NCBI RefSeq assembly: GCF_009711225.1
Contig: NZ_WMIE01000001.1
Coordinates: 124,001 to 188,000 of the forward strand
DNA length: 64,000 nucleotides
From: Paracoccus aestuariivivens
GTDB taxonomy: Bacteria > Pseudomonadota > Alphaproteobacteria > Rhodobacterales > Rhodobacteraceae
Direction of reading: 5' to 3'
A program made the translations under genes and the position numbers. The notes under the pieces are model-generated. The model searched no databases and was not told where the DNA came from. It worked only from the letters and a program-made list of their open reading frames with translations. Numbering within the stretch: position 1 is the first letter of the stretch; the number at the start of each line of letters is the position of its first letter. This document shows, piece after piece, positions 18,982 through 41,221 of this stretch.

Positions 18982-20473
18982 CGTGTTCGGGCTCGGCCGG
19001 AAGCGTCACCTCGGCAGAAGCCGACGTGTTCGGACCCGCCACCAGCGTTTCGGCGGCACGGCCAGCAGCTGTATCGACACCGAACATGGTGATCGCGCCA
19101 ACGATCATCAGAGCAGCCGGGACCATCAGCGCCAGATACTGGATCGCGCTCATGCGGCTGGTCACGCCATCGCTCTCGGCACCGAAATACATGTAGTAGA
19201 CGATGCGCAGGTAATAGAACGCGCCGATGACCGAGGCGATCACGCCCAGCACCGCCAGCCAGCCCATGCCCGCATCGACCGCTGCGTTCAGCACACCAAA
19301 CTTGGCGAAGAAGCCAAGAGTCGGCGGCACGCCAGCCAGCGAGAACATCAGGACCAGCATGGCCAGACCCTTGGCCGGATCGGTCCAGGCGAAGCGGTTC
19401 AGCGATGCCAGATCGGTGACCGGTACGCCGTCACGCTCGAGCGACAGGATGAAGGCGAAGGTGCCGACATTCATGACCGCATAGATGGTCATGTAGATCA
19501 GCATCGCCTGCACGCCGACAACCGACCCCGAGGCCAGACCGACCAGTGCGAAGCCCATATGCGCAATCGACGAATAGGCCATCAGGCGTTTGACATTGGT
19601 CTGGCCGATACCGGCGATCGAACCAAGGAACATCGACATCACGGCCAGCGCGGCGATGATCTGGCTCCAGTCATCCACGACCTGACCGAAGGCGTCAAAG
19701 ACCAGACGCGCGATCAGGGCCATGGCTGCAACCTTGGGGGCCGAGGCGAAGAAAGCCGTGACAGGGGTCGGCGAGCCTTCGTAGACGTCCGGCGTCCACA
19801 TGTGGAACGGCACTGCCGAAACCTTGAAGGATAGACCGACCAGCATGAAAACCAGACCGAACAGCACTCCGATCGGAAGCTGGCCGCCCTGCATCGTAGC
19901 GATGATACCGGCGAAGTTGGTCGTGCCAGCAAAGCCGTAAACCAGCGATGCACCATATAGCAGCAGACCCGAGCTGAGCGAGCCCAACACGAAATACTTC
20001 AGACCTGCCTCGGAGGAACGCGCCGAGTCCTTGCGCATCGCAGCAACGACATACAGCGCCAGCGATTGCAGTTCGAGGCCCATATACAGCGTCAGCAGAT
20101 CGCCCGACGAAACCATCAGCATCATGCCGATGACGGACAGGGTGACGATGATCGGGAACTCGAAGCGCAGCATGCGGCGACGGTCAAGGTAGTCGACACT
20201 CATCGCAAGCACGGCCGCGGCCGAGACCAGCATCACCACCTTGGCGAAGCGCGAGAAAGCGTCATCGATGAACATGCTGTGGAAGGCCACATTGTCCACG
20301 CGATTGCCAAGACCGACCATGGCCGCGACGATCAGGAAGGCAATGACGGTGGACCAGAGCAGCGTCCGGGCCAGCTTGTCCTTGCCGAGATAAGCTCCGA
20401 CCATCAGGGCGGCAAGCGCGTATCCGGCCAGCAGCGCCTCGGGCAGAATGGTCGTGAAATCGAGCGAGGTCAT
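18974..20473 (-). CDS. nuoN: NADH-quinone oxidoreductase subunit N
   Basis: Protein of 499 residues, antiporter-like membrane subunit of complex I involved in proton pumping. About 14 hydrophobic helices are visible. Family motifs include the glutamate in [13 protein letters not shown], the helix-breaking [26 protein letters not shown] and [20 protein letters not shown]. It is the last nuo gene; nuoM is 9 bases upstream and birA overlaps its end. Confidence 0.97.
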   Translation of the reverse strand: MTSLDFTTILPEALLAGYALAALMVGAYLGKDKLARTLLWSTVIAFLIVAAMVGLGNRVDNVAFHSMFIDDAFSRFAKVVMLVSAAAVLAMSVDYLDRRRMLRFEFPIIVTLSVIGMMLMVSSGDLLTLYMGLELQSLALYVVAAMRKDSARSSEAGLKYFVLGSLSSGLLLYGASLVYGFAGTTNFAGIIATMQGGQLPIGVLFGLVFMLVGLSFKVSAVPFHMWTPDVYEGSPTPVTAFFASAPKVAAMALIARLVFDAFGQVVDDWSQIIAALAVMSMFLGSIAGIGQTNVKRLMAYSSIAHMGFALVGLASGSVVGVQAMLIYMTIYAVMNVGTFAFILSLERDGVPVTDLASLNRFAWTDPAKGLAMLVLMFSLAGVPPTLGFFAKFGVLNAAVDAGMGWLAVLGVIASVIGAFYYLRIVYYMYFGAESDGVTSRMSAIQYLALMVPAALMIVGAITMFGVDTAAGRAAETLVAGPNTSASAEVTLPAEPEHVE

Positions 20474-20482
20474 ATCCGCCCC

Positions 20483-24188
<3,706 letters not shown>

Positions 24189-24194
24189 ACCTTC

Positions 24195-24521
<327 letters not shown>

Positions 24522-24550
24522 TCACCCGTTGAAATATCCGTTCGCTAGGT

Positions 24551-24569
24551 GGACCGCGCATCGCGGTCC
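24551..24569 (-). other. Intercistronic hairpin between nuoJ and nuoK
   Basis: GGACCGCG (24551-24558) and CGCGGTCC (24562-24569) form a perfect 8-bp stem with a 3-base loop in the only sizeable gap in the distal nuo operon (24501-24600). No T-tract follows, so it is more likely an RNA-processing or stability element than a terminator. Confidence 0.5.
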
Positions 24570-24600
24570 CGATTGGCTTAGGTAGCCGGGCGTCGGGGGC

Positions 24601-25199
24601 TTAAAGCCCCTGTCCCGGCTTAACGTCTTTAAGTTCCATGGCCTTGGCCGGATCGCGCCACATCTGCTCGAGCACGTTCTGGCGTTTCAGGCCACGACGG
24701 TGGCGCATGGTCAGCAGGATCGCCCCGATCATCGCGACCAGCAGGATCAGGCCCGCGATCTGGAAGTTCAGCAGGTAGCGATCATAGATCAGCATGCCCA
24801 GACCCTTGGTGTTCTGGACGCCCTCGACGATTGGGGCGACGCGCTGGCTTTCGGCCAGTTCGGCGTGGTTCCAGCCCGAGAACGCGATGCCCAGCTGCGC
24901 CAGCAGCACAAGCGCGATCAGCAGGGCCAGCGGCAAGTATCGGGCCAACTCGCCCCTTAGCTCGGCAAAGTCCACGTCCAGCATCATCACGACGAACAGG
25001 AACAGCACGGCCACCGCGCCGACATAGACGACGATCAGCAGCATCGCGACAAATTCCGCGCCCTGCAGGACGAACAGACCCGAAGCCGAAAGGAAGGCAA
25101 GGATTAGCCACAACACCGAGTGAACCGGGTTGCGGCTGATCACGACCATGAAGCCTGCGACACAGGCACTGATCGCGAACAGGTAGAAAGCGAAGGTCA

Positions 25200-25203
<4 letters not shown>
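24601..25203 (-). CDS. nuoJ: NADH-quinone oxidoreductase subunit J
   Basis: Protein of 200 residues with five hydrophobic helices. The conserved third-helix segment [23 protein letters not shown], where the pi-bulge of subunit J lies, is intact. The ATG at 25203 overlaps the stop of the upstream carboxymuconolactone decarboxylase-like gene (ATGA); AGGAGG lies 7 bases upstream. The next codon is also ATG (25200), so the start could be one residue later. Confidence 0.96.
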
Positions 25204-26274
<1,071 letters not shown>

Positions 26275-26277
26275 GGC

Positions 26278-27330
<1,053 letters not shown>

Positions 27331-27333
27331 TCA

Positions 27334-28110
27334 TCACGCCGCGGGAATGCCGCGCGACTTGCATTCCTGCAAGGTGTCTTTCGTTGTCATTACCGTCAGC
27401 CCCAGCGGCTTCTTCTCTGAAAGAGTGAAAACCGAGCCGACGATCATCTTGCCATTGCGTTTGTCGCGCAGTGTCCGAATGTGGCGCGCGTACGGAGTTC
27501 CGTTCGCACCCGCCCAATTGGCTAGCGCGCATGTGGCATAGGCGAACGCCGTGTCGGCGTCTACCCCACCACGAAGATTTGCCGTCACTTCGACAAGACT
27601 ATCTCCGGACTTTTTCTTGCTTGACCACGTCTTGACCACCGCGCCCTCGAAGTCCTTGGGATCAGCGGTAAAGCTTACGGGCAGGTTCAGTTTCATCGGC
27701 TTCGTCCGCGCCCGGAACTCGGCCAGTGCCTGCTCTTGCGCGGTCAACCCGCGCGAGCGGACAGGCCCCATATCGGGCACGCCCGACAGGTCCAGTTGCA
27801 GATTGTTATTCAACATCGCCAGATCCGCCTCGGTCAGGGCAAAGGCGTCCTGACCTTCCGGACTGTCGAGCGTCATCTCGCTGACCGAACCATCGGGTTC
27901 CAGAATCAGGATCTCGCCCGATTTGGTCGAAATCCGCCCGCGCGAGACAACCTTCTTGTCGGGTGCGCCCGCATCGCTTTGAAGGACGGTCACGTTCAGC
28001 TCATCCGGTTTGGCGGGGGGCCGCGAATCGTCAGACGGGTCCGAGCCGCAGCCCGTCAGAACTGACACCAATAGCCCGATCCCGAAAAGCGCTGTGAGGC
28101 GGCTCCCCAT
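27334..28110 (-). CDS. Predicted lipoprotein embedded between nuoG and nuoH
   Basis: Protein of 258 residues. A lipoprotein signal peptide ends with LLVSVLTGC, so the mature protein would be lipidated at C21. The rest is soluble, with three later features: the strand-rich segment GRISTKSGEILILEPDGSVSEMTL, a central helical region, and a C-terminal domain (about 140-258) containing two cysteines (YATCALANW, LQECKSRG) that could form a disulphide. GGAG lies 9 bases upstream of the ATG. It begins 6 bases after nuoG and is followed by nuoH after 18 bases, so it belongs to the operon. No family recognised. Confidence 0.8.
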   Translation of the reverse strand: MGSRLTALFGIGLLVSVLTGCGSDPSDDSRPPAKPDELNVTVLQSDAGAPDKKVVSRGRISTKSGEILILEPDGSVSEMTLDSPEGQDAFALTEADLAMLNNNLQLDLSGVPDMGPVRSRGLTAQEQALAEFRARTKPMKLNLPVSFTADPKDFEGAVVKTWSSKKKSGDSLVEVTANLRGGVDADTAFAYATCALANWAGANGTPYARHIRTLRDKRNGKMIVGSVFTLSEKKPLGLTVMTTKDTLQECKSRGIPAA

Positions 28111-28116
28111 AAGTGT

Positions 28117-30138
28117 TTACTCCGCTGCTATTGCCGGCGCCTTCCGCGCCGCCGCCGATGCCGAAAGCTCGCCCATCAACGGCGAGGAGCGCGCGATGGG
28201 GTTGGTCAAGTAGAAATCTTTCACCGCAAGGCGGAAGCTGGCCTTACCCATGTCGAGACGCTGCAGCGGCTGCCATTCGTTTTCGGGAACAGTGTCGATC
28301 GCGGCCAGATGCGGCACGGCCTCGACCAGCTTGCGGCGCAGGCCGGCAAGGCTGTCCCACGGCTGGGTCGCGCCCAGTTCGGCGGAAAGCGCACGCAGGA
28401 TCGCCCAGTTCTCCTTGCCCTCGCCCGGCGCGAAGTTTGCGCGCATGGCCAGTTGCGGACGGCCCTCGGTGTTGACGAAGAGCCCGCTTTCCTCGGTATA
28501 GCAAGCGCCCGGCAGGATCAGGTCGGCGCGGTGTGCGCCGCGATCGCCATGGCTGCCCTGATAGATCACGAAGGGACCGGCGGCGATGTCGACCTCGTCG
28601 GCACCAAGATTATAGATCACCTCGGCCCCGTCGATTGCCGCGATCAGGCCGCCTTCGGTCACAGCACCCACATCCAGCGCGCCAACGCGGCCAGCGGCGG
28701 TGTGCAGGACCAACAGCTTGCAATTCGCGATCTCGCAAAGGCGCATCGCGTTCGCCAGCACGGCCTCGCCATCGGCTTCGCGCAGCGGGCCTTGGCCGAC
28801 GATGATCAGGCCCGGCAGTTCCGTGCCTTCCGTGACTTTCGGATCGTCCAGAAGTGCGGCCAGCGCGGCACGGTCATTGCCCAAATGCGCGTAATCGAAG
28901 GTCAGATCGACGGCTTCGCCCAGCAGCGCGACATCCGCACCACCTGCCCAAGCGCGACGCAGGCGCGAGTTCAGAACCGGAGCTTCCTCGCGCGGGTTTG
29001 TGCCGATCAGCAGGATGCGTTTGGCGCTGTCGATATCCGCAATCGACGCGTTCCCGACATAGGCCGAGCGGTTGCCCGCAGGCAGGCGCGACCCGTCGGT
29101 ACGGCTCTCGACGCGACCGCCCAGTCCCTCGACAAGCTGTTTCAGGCTGAAGGCAGCTTCGACCGGAACCAGATCACCGATCAGGCCAGCAACTTTTTTG
29201 CCCTTCATGGCGCGGGCTGCGGTGGCCAAAGCCTCGGGCCAGGTGGCCGGGCGCAGTTTGCCGTTCTCGCGGATGTATGGCTTGTCCAGACGCTGGCGGC
29301 GCAACCCGTCCCAGACGAAACGGGTCTTGTCCGAGATCCATTCCTCGTTCACGCCGTCATGGTTGCGCGGCTGGATGCGCATGACTTCGCGGCCCTTAGT
29401 GTCGATGCGGATGCTCGAGCCAAGCGCGTCCATCACGTCGATCGACTCGGTCTTGGTCAACTCCCACGGACGGGCGGTGAAGGCGTAAGGCTTGGACACC
29501 AGTGCGCCGACCGGACACAGGTCGATGATGTTGCCCTGCATATTCGAAACCAGAGTCTGGTTCAGATAGCTGGTGATCTCGGCATCCTCGCCACGACCGG
29601 TCTGGCCCATCTGGGTGATACCCGCGACCTCGGTGGTGAAACGCACGCAGCGGGTGCAGCTGATGCACCGGGTCATGTGGGTTTCAACCAGCGGGCCAAG
29701 GTTCAGATCCTCGGACGCGCGCTTCGGCTCGCGGTAGCGGCTGAAGTCCACACCGTAAGCCATGGCTTGGTCCTGCAGGTCGCATTCGCCGCCCTGGTCG
29801 CAAATCGGGCAATCCAGCGGGTGGTTGATCAGCAGGAATTCCATCACGCCTTCGCGGGCTTTCTTGACCATGGGCGAGTTGGTCTTGATCTCGGACGGCG
29901 CACCATCCGGACCGGGGCGCAAGTCCTTGACCTGCATCGCGCAGGAGGCGGCGGGTTTCGGCGGGCCACCCACGACCTCGACAAGGCACATGCGGCAGTT
30001 GCCGGCGATCGACAGCCGCTCGTGATAGCAGAAGCGTGGCACCTCGATCCCGGCCTGTTCGCAGGCTTGGATGAGGGTCATGTTCGGATCGACTTCGATA
30101 ATCCTGTCGTCGATCTTGAGCTTGCGAAGATCTGCCAT
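28117..30138 (-). CDS. nuoG: NADH-quinone oxidoreductase subunit G
   Basis: Protein of 673 residues, the largest peripheral-arm subunit. It binds the N1b [2Fe-2S] cluster (C37, C48, C51, C66), N5 (H106, C110, C113, C119) and N4 (C158, C161, C164, C208). No cysteine set for the extra N7 cluster of the E. coli type follows, as in Paracoccus and mitochondria. The C-terminal half is the degenerate molybdopterin-oxidoreductase-like domain. A good site (GGAAA) precedes the ATG. Confidence 0.98.
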   Translation of the reverse strand: MADLRKLKIDDRIIEVDPNMTLIQACEQAGIEVPRFCYHERLSIAGNCRMCLVEVVGGPPKPAASCAMQVKDLRPGPDGAPSEIKTNSPMVKKAREGVMEFLLINHPLDCPICDQGGECDLQDQAMAYGVDFSRYREPKRASEDLNLGPLVETHMTRCISCTRCVRFTTEVAGITQMGQTGRGEDAEITSYLNQTLVSNMQGNIIDLCPVGALVSKPYAFTARPWELTKTESIDVMDALGSSIRIDTKGREVMRIQPRNHDGVNEEWISDKTRFVWDGLRRQRLDKPYIRENGKLRPATWPEALATAARAMKGKKVAGLIGDLVPVEAAFSLKQLVEGLGGRVESRTDGSRLPAGNRSAYVGNASIADIDSAKRILLIGTNPREEAPVLNSRLRRAWAGGADVALLGEAVDLTFDYAHLGNDRAALAALLDDPKVTEGTELPGLIIVGQGPLREADGEAVLANAMRLCEIANCKLLVLHTAAGRVGALDVGAVTEGGLIAAIDGAEVIYNLGADEVDIAAGPFVIYQGSHGDRGAHRADLILPGACYTEESGLFVNTEGRPQLAMRANFAPGEGKENWAILRALSAELGATQPWDSLAGLRRKLVEAVPHLAAIDTVPENEWQPLQRLDMGKASFRLAVKDFYLTNPIARSSPLMGELSASAAARKAPAIAAE

Positions 30139-30149
30139 CTTGTCTTTCC

Positions 30150-30278
30150 TTATCCGTCGCGGTGGCGAAGTATCGCCTTGCCGGAACGATCTCCGGCGGT
30201 TTCCGCACGATTCAAATGCTGGCCGAAGGCTGGCCCGTGTTTCAGTTCCGCAGTCATGTTCAAATGCGCCGATCCCAT
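30150..30278 (-). CDS. Possible 42-residue small protein upstream of nuoG
   Basis: An ATG at 30278 overlaps the stop of the upstream exported-protein gene by 1 base (TGATG) and the frame runs 42 codons ([20 protein letters not shown]...) to 11 bases before nuoG. AGGGTGA lies a few bases upstream of the ATG. The position is typical of a coupled small gene, but the product is polar, has no motif I know, and could be chance. Confidence 0.3.
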   Translation of the reverse strand: MGSAHLNMTAELKHGPAFGQHLNRAETAGDRSGKAILRHRDG

Positions 30279-30730
30279 CAGTTCACCCTGACGAAGGAAC
30301 GGTGCACGACTTTCTGGATGCGCTCGCGGTCGCCGCGGCGCAGGACAACCGTCATGGCGTCGCTGTTCCGGTCGAAGGTGACCGTCCCCCGGATCGCCTC
30401 GCCGGTGTTGTAGAAAAGCTCGCGATTGGCGGTCGTGGTGTATCGGCTGCCATCCGAACGCCAACAGGCAATTTCGGCATCGGCGGCATTACCGGTCACG
30501 CGCAGGATCGGCTTGCCCGCCAGATTGCGTGTCACCCAAGTCCGCACCCCCGGCCCCGTCGCATCGCAATTGATGTCGGTCGGCGCGAGCATGTCGAACT
30601 CGAGATAGAATTTCTGGGCGGTCGGCGCGAACGGGTCCGAAGGCTCTCCGGCAAAGGCGTCGGCCGCGATCATCGCCGCCGCCGATGCCGCCATCAGAGC
30701 CAGCCCGATACGGTTCATCCACTTCTTCAT
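30278..30730 (-). CDS. Exported hypothetical protein between nuoF and nuoG
   Basis: Protein of 150 residues with a signal peptide at 1-27 ([24 protein letters not shown]). The mature part carries two cysteines ([17 protein letters not shown]), predicted to be disulphide-bonded in the periplasm, and a strand-rich sequence ending HRSFVRVN. It overlaps the DUF5333 gene by 4 bases, and both are exported, so they probably act together. Family not recognised. Confidence 0.75.
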   Translation of the reverse strand: MKKWMNRIGLALMAASAAAMIAADAFAGEPSDPFAPTAQKFYLEFDMLAPTDINCDATGPGVRTWVTRNLAGKPILRVTGNAADAEIACWRSDGSRYTTTANRELFYNTGEAIRGTVTFDRNSDAMTVVLRRGDRERIQKVVHRSFVRVN

Positions 30731-31131
30731 TTCGCCACCAGAAGGCTGCCGATGACGCTACGACGGTCGATTTCGGCCTTGCCGATGGCGCAGAAACTTT
30801 GCGGGTCGTCCGCTTTCGCGCCCTTACGGGTCAGGAATTCCTCGGCGACACCGTAGATGCGTTTCTTCTCGGACTTATTGTCGAGGAACGCGTCGATCTG
30901 CTCGCGCGAGTAACCCTTTTTCTCGGCGTAGGACTTGAGCTTGCGGGCTTCGCCGTAAGCGTAAAGCATCCGCGCGTCGATTGTCGGGCAATTACGCCGG
31001 ATGCGGTCCGCGATGCGGGCGGCGATCAGGCGGTCGTTGATGTATTTTTCCTGCGACAGCGGTTCCAGCGCAACGGCGGGACCGGCAGCACAGAGCGTCG
31101 CGGCGATCATGGCGGCTGGGATGATCTTCAT
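30727..31131 (-). CDS. DUF5333-type exported protein
   Basis: Protein of 134 residues. A signal peptide (1-22, [20 protein letters not shown]) is followed by a helical domain with conserved-looking [53 protein letters not shown] and a second cysteine in [12 protein letters not shown] recognise this as DUF5333, restricted to Rhodobacterales and usually found in the nuo cluster. The ATG at 31131 is preceded by AGGAGG at 8 bases, deciding against the longer frame to 31296. Function unknown. Confidence 0.82.
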   Translation of the reverse strand: MKIIPAAMIAATLCAAGPAVALEPLSQEKYINDRLIAARIADRIRRNCPTIDARMLYAYGEARKLKSYAEKKGYSREQIDAFLDNKSEKKRIYGVAEEFLTRKGAKADDPQSFCAIGKAEIDRRSVIGSLLVAK

Positions 31132-31232
31132 GGCGTGGGCCTCCTTGTCATGGCGCTTCGTCATAACATGAGGCCCCTGCCCGTCCTGCTCACCAAGCCG
31201 CGAGGCAGCCATGTTTCCCCCGAACCGGCAGG

Positions 31233-31265
31233 CGCGCAAACGCGCGAGGCCCCCCGAGGGGGACC
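31233..31265 (-). other. Tandem hairpins in the nuoF-DUF5333 gap
   Basis: The 171-base gap (31132-31302) holds CGCGC-AAAC-GCGCG (31233-31246) and GGCCCCCC-GA-GGGGGACC (31248-31265). They may pause or process the operon transcript between nuoF and the exported genes. No T-tract. Confidence 0.4.
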
Positions 31266-31302
31266 GCCTTGTCAGAATGTCGAGGGAAAGGGCCATTGGC
31301 GC

Positions 31303-32598
<1,296 letters not shown>

Positions 32599-32605
32599 CT
32601 AAGTC

Positions 32606-32875
32606 TTATCCTTGTCCCTGCGAGGACGCATCGCGCCGCCGCCAGATCCGCCAGGTCACCAGAAGCGACCAGATCAAGGCCCCCATCGCCACCAGATCGG
32701 CGAGGAAGGCATATTTCGCGGGCCAGCCCATCTGACCCCCCAACCATTGCACGCCGAGCCAGCCCAGCATGGAAACGGCAATCACCACCGCCACCAGCCG
32801 CATCTGGCCCGAATCCTTCGATGTCGCGGCGGCCCCTGCCGCGCGCGACGAGCTATCCTTTAGCGGTCGAGCCAT
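32606..32875 (-). CDS. DUF5337-type small membrane protein
   Basis: Protein of 89 residues with two transmembrane helices (about 25-44, MRLVAVVIAVSMLGWLGVQW, and 55-75, KYAFLADLVAMGALIWSLLV) joined by the loop LGGQMGWPA. I recognise it as DUF5337, a Rhodobacterales family found in nuo clusters. The start at 32875 overlaps the upstream gene's stop by 1 base (TGATG). Function unknown; by position it may assist assembly of the electron-input module. Confidence 0.8.
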   Translation of the reverse strand: MARPLKDSSSRAAGAAATSKDSGQMRLVAVVIAVSMLGWLGVQWLGGQMGWPAKYAFLADLVAMGALIWSLLVTWRIWRRRDASSQGQG

Positions 32876-33585
32876 CAAGTGGACTCGCCACGGTCGACCG
32901 CGCGGGAATGCTCGGTCTCTCCGCCGCTGGCCAATAGTCTGGCCTGACCGACCCAATCATCCGCCTCGATCCGGCCCCCCATACGGCCAAGCCGGTGGGC
33001 AAAATCGGCGACTGCTTCGCCATCCCAGGCAGCGATCTGCTCAAAGCGGGTCACGCCGTTCTCATGCAGCCAATCCGACAGCTTCGGCCCGACCCCGTTG
33101 ATCCGCCGCAGATCGTCAGCGGGTAGTTCCACCTTCTTAGCCGCGGGTTTGGCCTTGGCCTTGCCGGATGCGGGCTTGGCCTTGGGTGCCGCCTTGGCGA
33201 CTTCCGGCGCCGCTTTCGCCACCTTGGTTTCCGCGACGACAGACCGCCCGGCAGGCATGGCCCCCGCGACGATCGGCATCTGGTTTGACGAAACTTGCGG
33301 CTCTGCCACAACCGAGGCCGGAACCATCATCGCTTCCGGCTGGCTGTCGGCCAGTTCGCGTTTCCAGTCAAGACCGGTCACACCGCCGTCGTCGTGAAAC
33401 AGTTCGGGGCGATCGTTGCAGACCAACCAGACCAGCATCGCGCCGACCATTCCGAAGGTCAGCAACCCGAGGAACAACCCCGCAGCGAACCCGAGATCAC
33501 CGATGCCCGAGGTGAACAACAACACGACGATCCCGGCTATCGCGCCCAAGATCCAGCAGTTCCTGTTGCAAACCGAACGTTCCAT
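32875..33585 (-). CDS. Membrane protein with C-terminal helix-hairpin-helix-like domain, between nuoE and nuoF
   Basis: Protein of 236 residues. Two hydrophobic segments (about 11-26 and 31-55) are followed by a cytosolic region, an Ala/Lys/Pro-rich linker (121-152) and a C-terminal domain (157-219) beginning DDLRRINGVGPKLSDWLHEN. From memory, the same domain forms the C-terminal extension of NuoE in Rhizobiales, so its location one gene after nuoE suggests it works with NuoE. The ATG at 33585 has GGAAA 9-10 bases upstream; the frame open to 33729 has no support. The helix-hairpin-helix may bind protein rather than DNA here (inference). Confidence 0.8.
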   Translation of the reverse strand: MERSVCNRNCWILGAIAGIVVLLFTSGIGDLGFAAGLFLGLLTFGMVGAMLVWLVCNDRPELFHDDGGVTGLDWKRELADSQPEAMMVPASVVAEPQVSSNQMPIVAGAMPAGRSVVAETKVAKAAPEVAKAAPKAKPASGKAKAKPAAKKVELPADDLRRINGVGPKLSDWLHENGVTRFEQIAAWDGEAVADFAHRLGRMGGRIEADDWVGQARLLASGGETEHSRAVDRGEST

Positions 33586-33661
33586 CGTCACCAGCTTTCC
33601 TGTTTGTCCGACGCGCGCCGCGCTAACCCTTAGCCGTTGATAGCACCCTTTTCCGTCTCGG

Positions 33662-34365
33662 TCACTTTGCCAGCCAAGGCGTGGTGATCGGAACCTCGGT
33701 ACCGTCAATCCGCTTGATCGTGTCGCCAATCCTGACCGCCAGCCCGACGCTGCCGTTGTGCGCCTCGCCCGACTCGGAGGTCAGGGTCGTCGCACCGCCC
33801 AGAGGCTCGACCGAGAAGCGACCGTTCTGCGGGCCCGGAACCGGAACCTCACCGGCAGCGAAGCTGTCGATCAGGGCAGCCAGTTTCTCGACGGTCAGAT
33901 CCTCGTAGAAGTCCTTGCCGATCTGGGCCATGGGCGCGTTGGTGCAAGCACCAAGGCACTCGACCTCTTCCCAGCTGAAGCGGCCATCTGCCGACAGCGT
34001 ATGCGGGTTGGCCGCGATCTTTTCCTTGCAGACGCGGATCAGGTCTTCCGCGCCGCAGATCATGCAGGTCGTGGTGCCGCAGATCTGGATATGGGCGACA
34101 GTGCCAACCGGATAAAGCTGGAACATGAAGTAGAAGGTCGCCACTTCCAGCGCACGGATATAGGGCATCCCCAGCAGGGTCGCACAATATTCGATTGCCG
34201 GACGCGACAGCCAGCCTTCCTGTTCCTGCGCACGCCACAGGACCGGGATGATTGCCGATTGCTGGCGACCTTCCGGATATTTGGTGATCTGGGCATTGGC
34301 CCATTCGAGGTTCTTGGGGCTGAACTCGAACGAGTCCGGCTGAACAGGGGAAAGACGGCGCAGCA

Positions 34366-34366
<1 letters not shown>
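33662..34366 (-). CDS. nuoE: NADH-quinone oxidoreductase subunit E
   Basis: Protein of 234 residues, thioredoxin-like subunit holding cluster N1a. Ligands C96 and C101 (CGTTTC) and C137 and C141 (CLGAC) fit the C-x4-C and C-x3-C pattern. A tail of about 60 residues follows the fold, with no helix-hairpin-helix extension. The ATG overlaps the nuoD stop by 1 base. Confidence 0.97.
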
Positions 34367-35613
<1,247 letters not shown>

Positions 35614-35656
35614 TTACATGCGATGCGTGGCGCGCAGATCTGTTGCGGCCCTACGG

Positions 35657-36274
35657 TCACTTCTTCGCCTCGGGCGCCTTCTCGTCACCCGGAAGCACGT
35701 ATTTCGCGCCCTCCCACGGGGACAGGAAGTCGAACTGGCGATACTCCTGAACGAGGCTCACGGGCTCGTAGACCACGCGTTTCTCGTCATCGTTCCAGCG
35801 CACCTCGACATAACCCGTGGTCGGGAAGTCCTTGCGCAGCGGATGGCCGCGGAAGCCGTAATCGGTGAGGATGCGGCGCAAGTCCGGATGGCCCGAGAAC
35901 AGGATTCCGAACATGTCGAAGATCTCGCGCTCGTACCAGTTCGCGCCGGGGAAGACACCGGTCAGCGACGGAACGATCTCGTCCTCGCGGATCTGGGCTT
36001 TCACGCGGATACGCTGGTTCTGGTACATCGACAGCAGGTGGTAGACGATGTCGAAGCGCGCCGGGCGCTGCGGGTTATCCACCGCGGTGATGTCGATCAG
36101 CGTCGAGAAGCGACAATTTGCATCATTGCGCAGGAACTCGATCAGTCCGACAAGGCCCGAAGGGGTGGCATTGACGGTCAGTTCGCCGAACGCGACCTCG
36201 GTCGAGACGACGTCGTTCGCGCGGCGCATCGAGATGTGCTCGGCCAGTTCGGTCAAGGCTACGGTATCGACCAT
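35657..36274 (-). CDS. nuoC: NADH-quinone oxidoreductase subunit C
   Basis: Protein of 205 residues, the 30-kDa subunit, separate from NuoD as in alphaproteobacteria. The signature ERE(I)FDMFGI with [32 protein letters not shown] is present. It starts 3 bases after nuoB and ends 52 bases before nuoD. Confidence 0.98.
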   Translation of the reverse strand: MVDTVALTELAEHISMRRANDVVSTEVAFGELTVNATPSGLVGLIEFLRNDANCRFSTLIDITAVDNPQRPARFDIVYHLLSMYQNQRIRVKAQIREDEIVPSLTGVFPGANWYEREIFDMFGILFSGHPDLRRILTDYGFRGHPLRKDFPTTGYVEVRWNDDEKRVVYEPVSLVQEYRQFDFLSPWEGAKYVLPGDEKAPEAKK

Positions 36275-36277
36275 GGC

Positions 36278-37224
<947 letters not shown>

Positions 37225-37233
37225 CTAAGCGCC

Positions 37234-37262
37234 CCTTTAGCCCCGCCTGCGGGCAGGGTCAA
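37234..37262 (-). promoter_or_regulatory. Candidate nuo operon promoter
   Basis: On the minus strand TTGACC (37257-37262), a 17-base spacer and TAAAGG (37234-37239) lie about 67 bases upstream of nuoA. The -35 is a 5/6 match, the -10 is weak (3/6), which could mean activator dependence. The gap 37168-37361 contains no other convincing element. Confidence 0.45.
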
Positions 37263-37361
37263 CGGTGAGGCCGCATTGTTCGTGACTGTATCGGGAACAT
37301 GGAGCAGCGGCCACAGTCTTGCCGCCTGAATCCTCGGCAACACCACCCAAAACCAAGAATT

Positions 37362-37735
37362 TCAGTCAGGTGAATTGCGTCCGATCTGGCCAAGATGGGT
37401 GTCCCGAAATCCGCTTGGCAGCTTCAAACCAAGGCCAATCCCCCGATCCGCACCGACATGGGCCAGCCACAAGCCTCCTGCCGAAATGACCGCAGTCGAG
37501 CCCGACGCCACGCCCAGCATCATCAGCAGAAAAGGCAGCGCATAGATATGAGCGGCATTGTAGGTTGCCGCGCCGATCCGTTTGCCCGCGAGATATCCGG
37601 CCAAGCTCAGATCCGGCACGATCAGCACAACCAGCCATGCCCACCATGGCCAACCCGGAGACGCGAATCCCGCGACCATGACGCCACCCAGCGCCATGCC
37701 TGCACCTTCGGCCTGCTGCCACCCGCGTGCGGGAC

Positions 37736-37739
<4 letters not shown>
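37362..37739 (-). CDS. DUF4260 membrane protein
   Basis: Protein of 125 residues with three or four hydrophobic helices. DUF4260 signatures are visible: [37 protein letters not shown], and the C-terminal [32 protein letters not shown]. The likely start is a GTG at 37739 forming a 4-base overlap (GTGA) with the uvrA stop; family members begin with an equivalent of WQQAEG, which supports this over the ATG at 37697. Function unknown. Confidence 0.85.
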
Positions 37740-40594
<2,855 letters not shown>

Positions 40595-40732
40595 CTGCAC
40601 GTCCTGATTCCGCCAAGGGCAACAGATAGGCATCTGGCCGAAAATGGCAACCGCGGATCAGAACATCACGCGAACATTTTCCAGTCCAAGCTTTAGATTG
40701 CCTCGACCAAAGGCATTTGCTAGCGTTTCGTT

Positions 40733-41221
40733 ATGCATATCGGTATATATCGAATCGCTTCCCTCCCTGTTCTGCTCGCCCTGGCTCTGCTCTGGGCGGG
40801 CAGAGCTTTTTCGGCGGACATGGTAGTGCTGAACGCGCCCGACCAGAAACCGGCGACACTGGATGCGACGAGCCTCGCGGCCCTGTCGGCAACAGAAACG
40901 ACGACGGTATATCGCAGTTCTAAGGGCATCGAATCCGGCATCTACAAGGGCGTCTTGCTATGGGATCTGCTGACCGCGACCGGCATCATGACCGATGACC
41001 ACAAAGCGGCGCTGCGTCACAGCCTGCTCGTCACCGCAAGCGATGGCCATCAGGTCGTCTTCTCGGTCGGGGAAATCGCACCGGAATTCGGCAACCGCCC
41101 TGTCCTGCTGGCTTACGAAATGAACGGCGCGCCGATTCCCGACGGATTGCGCATGGTCGTTCCCGGCGATTTGCGCGGCGCACGCCACATCAAGAACATC
41201 GTGACGCTGGACTATCGTTGA
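40733..41221 (+). CDS. Small exported molybdopterin-type oxidoreductase-like protein
   Basis: Protein of 162 residues. A signal peptide (about 1-28, IASLPVLLALALLWAGRAFSA) precedes a single domain: SGIYKGVLLWDLLTATGIMTDD, VVFSVGEIAPEFGNRPVLLAYEMNGAPIPDGLRMVVPGDLRGARHIKNIVTLDY. This resembles the C-terminal part of the oxidoreductase molybdopterin-binding (SUOX-like) domain. The cysteine that coordinates molybdenum in full-length enzymes is not present, so it is probably not a complete molybdoenzyme. Its stop directly abuts the stop of convergent moaA, an enzyme of molybdenum cofactor synthesis, which may or may not be meaningful. Confidence 0.75.
   Translation: MHIGIYRIASLPVLLALALLWAGRAFSADMVVLNAPDQKPATLDATSLAALSATETTTVYRSSKGIESGIYKGVLLWDLLTATGIMTDDHKAALRHSLLVTASDGHQVVFSVGEIAPEFGNRPVLLAYEMNGAPIPDGLRMVVPGDLRGARHIKNIVTLDYR

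Noticed and set aside
28309-30291. Plus-strand open frame of 660 codons opposite nuoG
   Set aside because: Antisense shadow of an unmistakable complex I subunit; no motif.
30141-30464. Longer 104-codon frame covering the possible 42-residue gene
   Set aside because: The part upstream of 30278 lies antiphase inside the exported-protein gene and looks like a shadow.
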